The notes under the pieces were generated by a model that worked only from the letters and a program-made list of their open reading frames with translations, had not been told where the DNA came from and searched no databases. From positions 496,001 to 560,000 of the forward strand of contig CAWGVO010000009.1 of assembly GCA_963826055.1 (NCBI GenBank): a stretch of 64,000 bases of DNA, in the 5' to 3' direction. This DNA is from JBBDMC01 sp963826055. GTDB lineage: Bacteria; Pseudomonadota; Alphaproteobacteria; Rhizobiales; Kaistiaceae. The position numbers and the translations under genes were made by a program. Below, piece after piece: positions 45,031 to 57,321 of this stretch (position 1 is its first letter; each line of letters starts with the position of its first letter).

Positions 45031-46397
45031 ATGCCGGTCGACAGGGTGCCTGACATTGCCGCCGGGCGGTTGTCCGAGCACGACTACCTCGCCAACTTCG
45101 GCGATCTGCATCCGCCGCTCGACCACCATCAGGCGCTGGTCGAGGCGGATCGCTGCTACTTTTGCTTTGACGCCCCCTGCACGACCGCGTGCCCGACCGG
45201 GATCGACATCCCGATGTTCATCCGTGAGATCCTGACCGACAACCCCAAGGGTGCGGCCGAGACGATCCTGTCGGCCAACATTCTCGGCGGCATGTGCGCG
45301 CGCGTCTGCCCGACCGAGACGCTGTGCGAGGAGGCCTGCGTGCGCGAGATGGCCGAGGGCAAGCCGGTCCGCATCGGCGAGTTGCAGCGCTACGCCACAG
45401 ACATTCTGATGAAAGAGGGGCGCCAGCCCTTCCAGCGCGGTGAACCGACCGGGCGCCGGGTCGCCGTTGTCGGCGGCGGGCCGGCTGGTCTGTCGTGCGC
45501 CCATCGCCTCGCCATGCACGGCCACGACGTAGTCATCTTCGATGCGAAGCCGAAGATCGGCGGCCTCAACGAGTACGGCATCGCCGCTTACAAGGCAGTC
45601 GAATGATTTCGCCCAGGCCGAGGTCGATTTCATCCTGTCGATCGGCGGTATCAGCGTCGAGATCGGCAAGCAGCTCCGCCGCGATTTCACCATCGACGAG
45701 CTTCGCAACGACTTCGACGCCGTCTTCCTCGGTCTCGGCCTTGCCGGCGTCAACGCCCTCGGACTGCCGGAAGAAGAGATCGAAGGCGTCGCCGACGCGG
45801 TCGCCTACATTGCCGATCTCCGCCAGACGCGGGACCTCTCGACCCTGCCGGTCGGCCGCCGGGTCGTGGTGGTCGGCGGCGGCATGACCGCCATCGACAT
45901 CGCCACCCAATCGAAGCGCCTCGGTGCCGAGGACGTGACCATCGTCTACCGCCGTGGCGCCGACCGCATGGGCGCCAGCGCCTATGAGCGCGAGCTTGCC
46001 CAGACCGACGGGGTCAGGATCAAGCATTCGGCGATGCCGCGCCGGCTGCTGTCGTCCGGGGGCAAAGCGGTCGCGGTCGAGTTCGAGTACACCACCGCTA
46101 AGGATGGCAAGCTCGTCGGCACCGGCGAGACGTTCGTGCTCGACGCGGACATGGTGTTCAAGGCCATCGGCCAGAGTTTCATCGCCGAAGCGCTCGACGG
46201 CGCCGTCGCTGCCCCCGGCTGGATCGGGGATCACCCTCGAAGGCGGCCGCATCAAGGTCGACGCGGAGCGCCGCACCACCATGCCCGGAGTTTGGGCGGG
46301 CGGCGACTGCGTTGCCGGAGGTTCGGATCTCACCGTGGTCGCGGTTGAGGACGGCAAGATTGCGGCCGAATCGATCAACCGCGCGCTGATGGGCTGA
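45031..46397 (+). CDS. preT: NAD(P)-dependent dihydropyrimidine dehydrogenase subunit PreT, frame broken
   Basis: About 455 residues after repair. N-terminal iron-sulfur region with CYFCFDAPCTTACPTGIDIP and CARVCPTETLCEEAC, FAD motif VAVVGGGPAGLSCAHRL, NAD(P) motif VVVVGGGMTAIDIAT and a C-terminal AGGDCVAGG. It passes electrons from NAD(P)H to PreA for uracil reduction. One extra base near 45600 (KAV / NDFAQAEVDF) and one in GGGG near 46230 break the frame. The start MPVDRVPD follows AAAGGGGGG. Confidence 0.92.
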
Positions 46398-46418
46398 GCC
46401 GGGAAAGAGAGGGTTCCA

Positions 46419-47724
46419 ATGGCCGATCTCCGTTCCGAATTCGTCGGCATCAAGTCGCCGAACCCGTTCTGGCTCGCCTCGGCGCCGCCGACCGACAAGG
46501 AAGTCAACGTCGTGCGCGCCTTCAAGGCCGGCTGGGGCGGCGTTGTGTGGAAGACGCTCGGCGAGGACCCGCCGATCGTCAACGTCGCCGGGCCGCGCTA
46601 CGGCGCCATCCACGCCGGCGATCGCCGCCTGATCGGCCTCAACAACATCGAGCTGATCACCGACCGTCCGCTCGACGTGAACCTCCGCGAGATCAAGCAG
46701 GTCAAGCGCGACTGGCCCGATCGGGCACTGGTCGTCTCGCTGATGGTTCCCTGCGAGGAGCCGAACTGGAAGGCGATCCTCAAGGCGGTCGAGGACACCG
46801 GCTGCGACGGCGTCGAGCTCAACTTCGGCTGCCCGCACGGCATGAGCGAGCGCGGCATGGGCTCGGCCGTCGGCCAGGTGCCGGAGTACATCGAGATGGT
46901 GGTGCGCTGGTGCAAGGCGGCGACCCGCATGCCGGTCATCGTCAAGCTGACGCCCAACATCACCGACATCCGCTACCCGGCCCGCGCCGCGAAAAAGGGC
47001 GGCGCCGACGCGGTGTCGCTGATCAACACCATCAATTCGATCACCAACGTCGACCTCGAAACCTTCTCGCCGGTCCCCTCGATCGACGGCAAGGGCTCCC
47101 ACGGCGGTTATTGCGGCCCGGCCGTGAAGCCGATCGCGCTTTCCATGGTCTCCGAGATCGCCCGCGACAAGGAAGCCGCCGGCATCCCGATCTCCGGCAT
47201 CGGCGGTATCACCACCTGGCGGGACGCGGCCGAGTTCATGACCCTCGGCGCCGGCAACGTTCAGGTGTGCACGGCGGCGATGACCTACGGCTTCAAGATC
47301 GTCGGCGAGATGATCTCCGGGCTCGGCCACTACCTCGACGAGCGCCAGATGAAGTTCGCCGATCTCGTCGGCCGCGCCGTGCCCAATGTCAGCGACTGGC
47401 AATACCTCAATCTCAATTACGTCACCAAGGCGCGGATCAATCAGGACCTGTGCATCGAGTGCGGCCGCTGCCACATCGTGTGCGAGGATGCCTCCCACCA
47501 GGCGATCACCGCCACGAAGAACGGCAAGCGCCATTTCGAGGTGGTCGACGCGGAGTGCGTCGGCTGCAACCTCTGCGTCAACGTCTGCCCGGTCGAGGGA
47601 CTGCATCACCATGGAGCGGCTGACAACCGGCGTCGACCCGCATACCGGGGCGCCGGCCACCGGCTACCGCAACTGGACCCAGCACCCCAACAATCCAATG
47701 CGGGTGTCCGAGCCGGCCGAGTAG
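46419..47724 (+). CDS. preA: Dihydropyrimidine dehydrogenase subunit PreA, frame broken near the end
   Basis: About 435 residues. FMN TIM barrel of the dihydroorotate dehydrogenase type (NPFWLASAPPTDKE, ELNFGCPHGMSERGMG with active Cys, ISGIGGITTW), then two 4Fe-4S clusters (CIECGRCHIVC and CVGCNLCVNVCPVE). One extra G in GAGGGAC near 47602 shifts the last 40 residues, which otherwise read DCITMERLTTGVDPHTGAP to a TAG at 47724. It reduces uracil/thymine. 21 bases after preT. Confidence 0.93.
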
Positions 47725-47878
47725 GGCCACGCCGTTTCTCGCCCGAAGCGAAGGGGTCGATCCGCGAAACCGTTGCGTGAATCCCGGTTCGACCTTATTC
47801 GGAACTTCAAGATCACTGGTGTAGAGTGGCCGGCACGGTGTCGCTACGCCCGCGCCGGGGGCTTCGAGGGAGGCAAGC

Positions 47879-48188
47879 ATGAAGGCATACAATGTGGTCC
47901 GGTTTCGGGTGAAGCCCGGCCGCGAGAAGGATTTCATCGAGAAGAACCGGAAGATGGGCGAGGAACGGATGAAGGGCTTCCTTGGGGGTGCTTTGGTCAA
48001 GACCGGCGAGCGCACTTACTGCTTCATGGGCGAGTGGGAGAGTTTCGACGCTATCGTCGCCGCGCGACCCGCACATGATCGGCATGCTCGACAGCTTCCG
48101 CGACACGCTGGAAGACCTCGGCGGCGGTCTTGGCGTGACCGATCCGATTTCCGGCGAGGCGGTGTTGGAGATCCCGGCCAGCACATGA
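47879..48188 (+). CDS. Small ABM-like (dimeric alpha/beta barrel) protein, frame broken
   Basis: About 102 residues after repair: MKAYNVVRFRVKPGREKDF, GALVKTGERTYCFMGEWESF, then HMIGMLDSFRDTLEDLGG. The pattern resembles antibiotic-biosynthesis-monooxygenase-type dimeric barrels. An extra base near 48064 breaks the frame. It ends six bases from the convergent Nudix gene. Function unknown. Confidence 0.65.
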
Positions 48189-48194
48189 GCGGTC

Positions 48195-48793
48195 TCACCT
48201 CGCCTCGACCATCTGCCTCAGCGTGCTGGAGGAGCATGATGGTCTTGGCGTCGGCGATCTCGCCACGCGCGATGCGGGCGAGCGCGTCGTCGATGGTCAT
48301 CTCGATGACTTCGATGTCCTCTCCCTCGTGGGCGGCGCCGCCACCGGACGACACGCGGTCGGCGGGCGTGTAGCGGGCGACGCAATAGACCATCCGCTCC
48401 GTGATGGCTCCCGGACTGACGAAAGCGTCAAAGAGGCGCTCCACGTCGTGAAGCCGGTAGCCGAGCTCTTCCTCCGCCTCGCGCAGCGCCGCCGCTTCCG
48501 CGCTCTCGCCCGGATCGATGATGCCGGCGCACGCCTCGATCAGCATGCCGTCATGGCCGTTCAGGTACGCGGGCAGGCGAAACTGGCGCGCCAGCAGGAC
48601 GGTGCCGCGATCGCGGTCGACCGGCAGCACCGCGACCGCGTTGCCGTGGTCCTGGACCTCGCGGGTCAGCCTTTGCCAGGTGCCGTCGCGGCGGCGGAGA
48701 TCGAAGACGCAGCGCTTGAACGTCGCCCAGCCTTTCGACAGCACTTCCTCGGTGACGATCCGCACGCGATCGCGCGTCGCCCGTTTCGGACAT
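48195..48793 (-). CDS. Nudix hydrolase (NudK/ADP-ribose or GDP-mannose pyrophosphatase-like), frame broken
   Basis: About 199 residues. Nudix box GIIDPGESAEAAALREAEEE with the preceding LPAYLNGHDGMLIEACAG typical of NudK-type enzymes. The intact open frame starts at a GTG (48765), but the ATG at 48793 continues into it if one extra base near 48770 is removed (MSETGDARRVRIVTEEV). An extra base near 48222 hides the natural end (HLRQMVEAR, stop 48195). It hydrolyses a nucleoside-diphosphate-linked substrate. Confidence 0.8.
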
Positions 48794-49999
48794 CACGGCG
48801 TCCCGGCCGCTTCCGCCGCCGGCCGGCCCGACGGGGATGAACGGCCGCTCCGCGCCGCGTTGCCCGTCGCAGTTGAGCAGCGTCTCCGCGACCAGGTGGT
48901 CGACCACGTCCTTCAACGCCCGCTCCGCCGAGGCGCCGCCCTCGATCGCCGCCTCGTAGATGGCGAGCTGGCGGTCGGCCGAGGTGCCGTTGGCGACGAT
49001 GTCGCGCGCGTGGGCGACCTCCTTCTCGCAGCCGAAGAACTGAGCATCCTCGGCGGTCATCGCGATCCATTCGTCCAGCAGGTTGGCGAACGGCACCGCC
49101 TCGCCCTTGCCGAAGTCGATGAGCGCGCGGGACGGCCCGAAGCGCTGCGCCAGCCAGCGGTTCTCGTTGATGAGGAACTGGGAATACTCGCGCCAGCGCT
49201 GGTTGTTGCGCCTCAGCCGATAGAGCATGCGCACCGTCGAACGGTAGAGCGCCGCGATCGCCATGGCGTCGTCGAGGCGCGTGGCGACGTCGGTGATGCG
49301 CATTTCCAGCGTCGGGAAACGCGCCGACGGGCGCAGGTCCCACCAGATCTTCGTCCCGTCCTCGAGTTCTCCGGCCCTGACCAGCGTGTCGACCGTGCGG
49401 TGGTACTCGTCGGGGCCGGAGAAGTGGGGCGGCAGGCCGGTACGCGGCAGTTCGTTGAACACCGCCAGCCGGTAGGAATGCAGCCCCGTCGGCTCGCCGC
49501 GCCAGAACGGCGACGACGCCGACAGCGCCAGCAGGTGGGGCAGGAAGTAGGAGACCTGATCGAGAAGATCGAAGCGCAGCGCCTCGTCCTCCACGGCGAC
49601 ATGGACATGCATGCCGCAGATCAGGAGGCGGCGCGCCAGCACCTGCATGTCGCGGGCGAGCGTGTTGTAGCGCTCCTTGTCGGTGTTGCGCTGCTGGTTC
49701 CACTCGGCGAACGGATGGGTCGAGGCGGCGATCGGGGCGAGGCCGTATTCGGCCGCGGCCGTTGCGATGGTGCGTCTCAGCCGCGCGATCTCGGCCCGCG
49801 CGCTCGCCACGGTTCCGCACACCGACGTGCCGATCTCGATCTGGCAGCGCAGGAACTCCGGCTTGACGTGGTCGCCGAGCGCCTTCTCGCAATCCCGCAT
49901 CAGCCCGGCCGGCGGGTCGGGCACCAGATCGCGCGTCTCCTTGTCGACCAGGAGGTACTCCTCCTCGACGCCGATGGTGAATGTCGGTTCTCTTTTCAT
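48793..49999 (-). CDS. Carboxylate-amine ligase, glutamate-cysteine ligase type 2 (YbdK family)
   Basis: About 401 residues. GCS2 features: EPTFTIGVEEEYLLVDKETR at the start, CQIEIGTSVCGT, GMHVHVAVEDE, and LEMRITDVATRLDDA. Homologues show weak glutamate-cysteine ligase activity. A single extra base near the end would place its stop as TGATG with the Nudix start at 48793; as given, the frame runs on into the Nudix gene. The start MKREPTF is set by homology. Confidence 0.88.
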
Positions 50000-50775
50000 G
50001 GAATGAAGCGTGTCAGAAAACGGGCCGCCGCGCGAGGGGAGGTTGCCGGAAAGCGGAGACAAGGCCACGGGCGCGCCTCTTCGTTCCCGCGAGCGGTTCC
50101 GCTCCGGGGTTTGCTGTCCCTTCCCTCTGTTCGGTCCCTTCGCCCGAGCGAAGGGGTGGCGGGCGCTCATGGAACGCCAGTCCGGGTAGTCCGAGTAGCG
50201 GCGCTTCACCAGCGCCCGCCGCGACGATTTCGGGCCCCGCGCACCCGCTCTGGGCAAACGGCGGCGGGTCACGGAGTCTTGGCGGACCTCCGGCCCTGAC
50301 CGCCACGGCCGCAGGTCGAAGGGATTTCTCCCGCTGCCCGGCCGGGCTGACCGCCGCCGCCTGTAGCCGAGGCCGGTTGGCGGCCATACGGCAGCCCGGT
50401 CGTAGTGCCGGGCCGGCGGGTACGTGGCCTCCCGACGGCCCCGGAGCGACCCGGGACCGGCAGGCGCCGCTCCCCGCCCCACGCACAAGACGCCTCCAGA
50501 GCGCGCCCCTTCGCGGGCGAGGATGGCGACGATTATCGGGGCGGTTCAGGAGGCGGGGATAACTTTTCGAGCTGTGCCAGAAAGAGGACAGCTTGTCGGT
50601 GATTTTTGGCCGCCGAACGGACTTCGACAATTGACGCGGCATCGAGCGCGACGCGAAGATGGCCATCAGCGATTCGGTCGCAGCGGCCGCGCAAAATGAC
50701 TGCTCAAGCGCGTTGACGTTCGGGGTTGGGGGGCACGTCCGTCAGGGGTGACGCACGCAGCAACAACCGGCGCGA
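50000..50775. other. Gene-free stretch, nothing recognised
   Basis: 776 bases without an ORF that reads as a protein. The GC-rich part to about 50520 contains only shadow frames rich in Arg/Pro. From about 50540 the composition is more mixed (e.g. GATAACTTTTCGAGC) but still no gene, RNA or clean repeat was seen. Indels as seen elsewhere could hide a decayed gene. Confidence 0.5.
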
Positions 50776-51342
50776 ATGACAAACACTCTCGACAAGAGGC
50801 CAAGGGTCTTCGGGATTGGCTGGCAAAAGACCGGCACGAAGAGTCTGCGCTGCGCACTGACCCGGCTTGGATACAAGGTCCATCCTTGGAAGCTCGGCCT
50901 CGTGGCTCGCTGGCACGAGGGAAACATCGCTCCCATCCTGAGGAGCGCGGCCGACGGCGAAGCTTTCGACGACTTTCCCTGGCCGCTTGTCTTTCGCGAA
51001 CTCGATCGCGCCTTCCCCGATGCCAGGTTCATCCTCACGACCCGACGTGACGATGCCACCTGGCTTGCGAGCGCGCAGAAGCACATGGCCCGCCGCCGGT
51101 GGGTGGGGCACTACCTGATCTATGGTTCGTACGATGCGTATGCCGACCCGGAAGTCTTCCTCCGCCGGTACCGCGAGCACAATGCCGCCGTTCGTGCGTA
51201 CTTCGCCGATCGTCCTGGCAAACTGCTCGACATCTGCTTCGAGCGGGGCGAGCAATGGACGCCGCTATGCGCGTTCCTGGGGGTGGCCGGGGTGCCCAGT
51301 GAGCCGTTTCCGCATCAGAACACGGCTGCCGCGCCCTGGTGA
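50776..51342 (+). CDS. Sulfotransferase-domain protein
   Basis: 188 residues. The N-terminal PAPS 5'-phosphate loop reads FGIGWQKTGTKSLRCALTRL, with the K-T-G-T core. A later RFILTTRRDDATWLASAQKH fits the 3'-phosphate-binding Arg/Ser region of the family. It is short for a carbohydrate sulfotransferase but similar to the bacterial P-loop sulfotransferase group. Acceptor unknown. PAPS-related genes cysQ and cysC lie 5-8 kb downstream. Confidence 0.8.
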   Translation: MTNTLDKRPRVFGIGWQKTGTKSLRCALTRLGYKVHPWKLGLVARWHEGNIAPILRSAADGEAFDDFPWPLVFRELDRAFPDARFILTTRRDDATWLASAQKHMARRRWVGHYLIYGSYDAYADPEVFLRRYREHNAAVRAYFADRPGKLLDICFERGEQWTPLCAFLGVAGVPSEPFPHQNTAAAPW

Positions 51343-51362
51343 CCGTCGCGGCCGTCCCCCCC

Positions 51363-51409
51363 TTGAGCGGGTCCGGCAAACTGTCTAGGGTCCGCCGACC
51401 GAACGGTCA
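51363..51409 (+). promoter_or_regulatory. Promoter plus TetR/RutR-like operator for the beta-alanine catabolic genes
   Basis: -35 TTGAGC (51363-51368), 17-base spacer ending AAACTGTC, -10 TAGGGT (51386-51391), then CGACCGAACGGTCA (51396-51409) with a GACCGA/ACGGTC dyad. Order, spacer content (GGGT, AAACTGTC) and the 4-base gap between -10 and dyad match 35918-35965. Confidence 0.65.
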
Positions 51410-51505
51410 GGAAAATCACGCCGCTTCCTGCCTGGACCAAAGGTGGTCCGCCGCAACCGCCGGCCGGACCGGCCGGGCGAGGAACGGCTATGGGAGAAAA
51501 TGGTC

Positions 51506-52849
51506 ATGGCGCGGAGTGAAGCGGCCGCTGGGGCGTTGTCCACCAACAACCTCGAAGCCTTCTGGATGCCGTTCACGGCGAACCGGCAGTTCAAGAAGGC
51601 GCCCCGCCTCTTCGTCGGCGCCGAGGGCATGTACTACCGCACCGTCCGACGGGCGCCAGGTGCTCGACGGCACCTCCGGCATGTGGTGCTGCAACGCCGG
51701 CCACGGGCGGCCCGCGGATCGTCGAGGCGATCGCCAACCAGGCGAAGGAGATGGACTACGCCCCGGCCTTCCAGATGGGCCACCCCAAGGTGTTCGAGCT
51801 CGCCGCGCGGCTGGTCACCTACATGCCGCCGGGGATCGACCACGTCTTCTTCACCAACTCCGGCTCCGAGTCGGTCGACACCGGCCTCAAGATCGCGCTC
51901 GCCTACCAGCGCGCCATCGGTCAGGGCAGCCGCTTCCGCCTGATCGTCGCGCGAGCGCGGCTACCACGGCGTCAACTTCGGCGGCGTCTCGGTCGGTGGC
52001 ATCGGGCCCAACCGCAAGCTCTTCGGCCCGCTCGTGCCCGGCGTCGATCACATGCGCCACACCCACGACCTCGCGCGCAACGCCTTCTCGCGCGGCCAGC
52101 CCGAGCACGGCGCCGAACTTGCCGACGATCTCGAGCGGCTGATCGGCCTTCACGACGCTTCCACCATCGCCGCCGTCATCGTCGAGCCGGTCGCCGGCTC
52201 CACCGGCGTGCTCATTCCGCCCAAGGGCTATCTGGAGAAGCTCCGCGCCACCTGCGACAAGCACGGCATCCTTCTGATCTTCGACGAGGTGATCACCGGC
52301 TTCGGCCGCCTCGGCGCGCCGTTCGCCGTCGACTATTTCGGCGTCACGCCGGACATCGTCCTGACCGCCAAGGGCGTCACCAACGGCACCATCCCGATGG
52401 GCGCGGTGTTCGTGAAGAAGGAGATCTACGAGGCCTTCATGCACGGCCCCGAGCACATGATCGAGTTCTTCCACGGCTACACCTACTCGGGCAATCCGGT
52501 GGCGAGCGCCGCCGGCATCGGCACGCTCGACACCTACGAGGAGGAGGGGCTGCTCACCCGCGGCGCCGAGCTCGCCGACTACTGGGCCGACGCCCTCCAC
52601 GCGCTGAAGGGTCTGCCGCACGTCATCGACGTCAGGAACTGCGGCCTCGTCGGCGCGGTCGAGCTGGAGCCGATCGCCGGCGAGCCGACCAAGCGCGCCT
52701 TCACCGCCTTCGTCGAGGCGTTCGAGAAGGACCTCCTGATCCGCACCACCGGCGACATCATCGCCCTGTCGCCGCCGCTGATCATCCAGAAGTCGGAGAT
52801 CGACCAGCTGTTCGAGATGCTCGCCGGCATCCTGAAGACGCTGCCGTAG
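51506..52849 (+). CDS. Beta-alanine-pyruvate transaminase (class III aminotransferase), frame broken
   Basis: About 447 residues. NLEAFWMPFTANRQFKKAPR start, FFTNSGSESVDTGLKIALAY, GYHGVNFGGVSVGG, FDEVITGFGR and the PLP lysine in LTAKGVTNGTIPMGAVFV, the pattern of omega-amino acid:pyruvate aminotransferases. It converts beta-alanine (or 3-aminoisobutyrate) to the semialdehyde. Extra bases near 51646, 51708 and 51950 break the frame. The ATG at 51506 is spaced 9 bases from GGAG; an ATG at 51500 is the alternative. Confidence 0.92.
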
Positions 52850-52899
52850 ATAGAACGTTTGTTCACGCCGGCCGCGAACGAATCCGGAGGACCATGCGA

Positions 52900-54398
<1,499 letters not shown>

Positions 54399-54408
54399 GG
54401 CCACGCTT

Positions 54409-54879
54409 TCACCCGATCGGCATCAGCGGCCGGTCGATCACCTTGCGCAGCGCGAACTTCGATTCGATGCGGGCGACGCCCGGCAGGTGGCCGAGCACGG
54501 TCGCGTGCAGGTGCTCGAAGTCGGCGAGGTCGCGCGCGACGATCTCCACCAGATAGTCGCTCGCCCCCGACATCAGGTGGCAGGAGAGGACGTTCGGGCA
54601 CTTGGCGAGCGCCGCCTCGAAGGCGCGCAGCGCATCGTCGTTCTGCCGCTCTAGCGTGATCTCCACGAACGCGGTGATGCCGAGGCCGGCCGCGGCCGGA
54701 TCGACCAGCGCCCGGTAGCCGCGGATGACGCCCTCGGCTTCGAGGCTCTGCAGCCGGCGCGAGCACGCCGACGGCGACAGGCCGACGCGGCCGGCGAGGT
54801 CGACCGTGCTCAGCCGGCCGTTGTCGGCAAGCGCCGCCACGATCTTGCGGTCGAAACCCATCCATTTGCACAATTCCAT
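54409..54879 (-). CDS. Lrp/AsnC family regulator, probable alanine dehydrogenase regulator
   Basis: 156 residues from MELCKWMGFD. HTH (about 22-46, STVDLAGRVGLSPSACSRRL) and a C-terminal RAM ligand domain with ASDYLVEIVARDLADFE. Divergent from ald with a 119-base AT-rich spacer, the same arrangement as AldR-type activators that sense alanine. Convergent with mmsA. Confidence 0.92.
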   Translation of the reverse strand: MELCKWMGFDRKIVAALADNGRLSTVDLAGRVGLSPSACSRRLQSLEAEGVIRGYRALVDPAAAGLGITAFVEITLERQNDDALRAFEAALAKCPNVLSCHLMSGASDYLVEIVARDLADFEHLHATVLGHLPGVARIESKFALRKVIDRPLMPIG

Positions 54880-54882
54880 CAC

Positions 54883-54998
54883 AATAGGCCAATACAGCGC
54901 AAAGATAGAGCAAACAGACGCTTAATCATAGGTGAGAATTCACGGAAACCGCGTCGATTCGGCGTTATCATGCAATCAGATAATAGGGAGGCACTGTC
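54883..54998. promoter_or_regulatory. Intergenic control region between lrp-type gene and ald
   Basis: AT-rich against its surroundings, with repeated short A/T-flanked GC steps as in Lrp sites. AGGGAGG lies 7 bases before the ald ATG. Exact sites cannot be set by eye. Confidence 0.5.
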
Positions 54999-56113
<1,115 letters not shown>

Positions 56114-56139
56114 GACCGCCAGGTACATGCCCGACCTCA

Positions 56140-56165
56140 AAGGCCCGCTTCGGCGGGCCTTCTTG
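56140..56165 (+). terminator. Rho-independent terminator after ald
   Basis: AAGGCCCGC-TTCG-GCGGGCCTT stem-loop followed by CTTG; the stem is strong but the T-tract is short. Confidence 0.8.
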
Positions 56166-56214
56166 CGTCGGCGCCTTGCCTGCGCTCGCACAAATCCGAT
56201 AGAGAGGCGCGCAA

Positions 56215-57035
56215 TGAACGCCACCGCCACCGACGCCGACCTCGTCGAACCGATCGCCGCCGCCGCGGTCGCGGCGGGCGAGGTCATCCTCGCCGTGCGT
56301 GCGCGCGGGCTTTCGCGTCGAGCGCAAGGAGGATTCCTCGCCGGTCACCGAGGCCGACCGCGCCGCCGAGGCGCTGATCGTCAAGCGGCTGGCCGAAATC
56401 GCCCCCGCCATTCCGGTGATCGCCGAGGAGGCGGTCGCCGCCGGCCGCATCCCGGAGGTCGGCGATGCAGTTCTTCCTCGTCGACCCGCTCGACGGCACC
56501 CGCGAGTTCGTCAACGGCGGCAACGACTTCACCGTCAACGTCGGCCTGGTGCGCGCCGGCCCCCGGTGCTGGGCGTCATCTACCTGCCGGCGTCCGGCAA
56601 GCTGTTCGCCGGCGTGGTGGGGAGGGGGCCTGGCGCGCGGTGGTCAGGGACGGCGTCATCGGCGAGCGCGCAGCCCATGCACGTGCGCCCGCCGCCGGAT
56701 GGGCCGGTCGACATCGTCGCCAGCCGCTCGCACCGCACGCCGGAGACCGACGCCTTCATCGCCCGCTATCGAGGTCGGCCAGCTCGTCAACCGCGGCTCG
56801 TCGATCAAGTTCTGCGCCGTCGCCGAGGGCAAGGCCGACCTTTACCCGCGCATGGGCACCACCATGCAGTGGGACACCGCCGCCGGCGACGCGATCCTCA
56901 GGGCCGCCGGCGGCCGGGTCGTCACCCTCGACGGCGCGCCGCTGCCCTACGGGCCGACCGCGGCGCGCGGGGAGCGAGGCCTACAAGAACCCCTGGTTCA
57001 TCGCCACCGGCGGGCTGGAGCCGGTCCGCGGCTGA
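56215..57035 (+). CDS. cysQ: 3'(2'),5'-bisphosphate nucleotidase CysQ, frame broken several times
   Basis: About 273 residues. Inositol-monophosphatase fold: EDSSPVTEADRAAEALIVKR, VIAEEAV, metal site FFLVDPLDGTREFVNGGNDF and WDTAAGDAIL. It removes the 3'-phosphate of PAP, the by-product of PAPS-using sulfotransferases. At least seven indels are needed (about 56308, 56466, 56567, 56622, 56672, 56770 and 56970). It is directly upstream of cysC, which fits PAPS metabolism. Confidence 0.9.
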
Positions 57036-57170
57036 CATGCAAATCGGCCGACGCGGCCGCCTTCGTGCTTGAGCCGGGGCCGGCCTTGCGGCTAGGGTCC
57101 GCCGCCATGTCGCCAAGTCCGCGTCGAAATCTGCCCGCGATATCCGCCGCACCGACCGGCCGGCCCGCGG

Positions 57171-57302
57171 GCGCGGTGCAGCACGCAGTGATGCACCGCA
57201 GACCCGGGGCCCAAGCGGCTCGTCACGATGGGTCCCGGTTCAGCAGCGCACCACTGTGTGCTGCGCTGCGCCCGGGACACGCCGCTGTGCAAACGTCCCC
57301 GA
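57171..57302. repeat. Dispersed imperfect palindromes with GGGTCCCGG...CCGGGACAC ends
   Basis: Two adjoining dyads: GGTGCA...TGCACC (about 57175-57200), then GTCCCGGTTCAGCAGCGCAC paired with GTGCTGCGCTGC...CCGGGAC. They resemble dispersed repeats I recall from Bradyrhizobium-like genomes. The block lies exactly where the GTPase part of a CysNC gene would be expected. Confidence 0.6.
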
Positions 57303-57321
57303 CACAAGAGGGGCGCACCTG

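Noticed and set aside
50013..50666. 217-codon open frame upstream of the YbdK-type gene
   Set aside because: Low-complexity Arg/Pro/Gly sequence with no recognisable domain or RBS; treated as non-coding.
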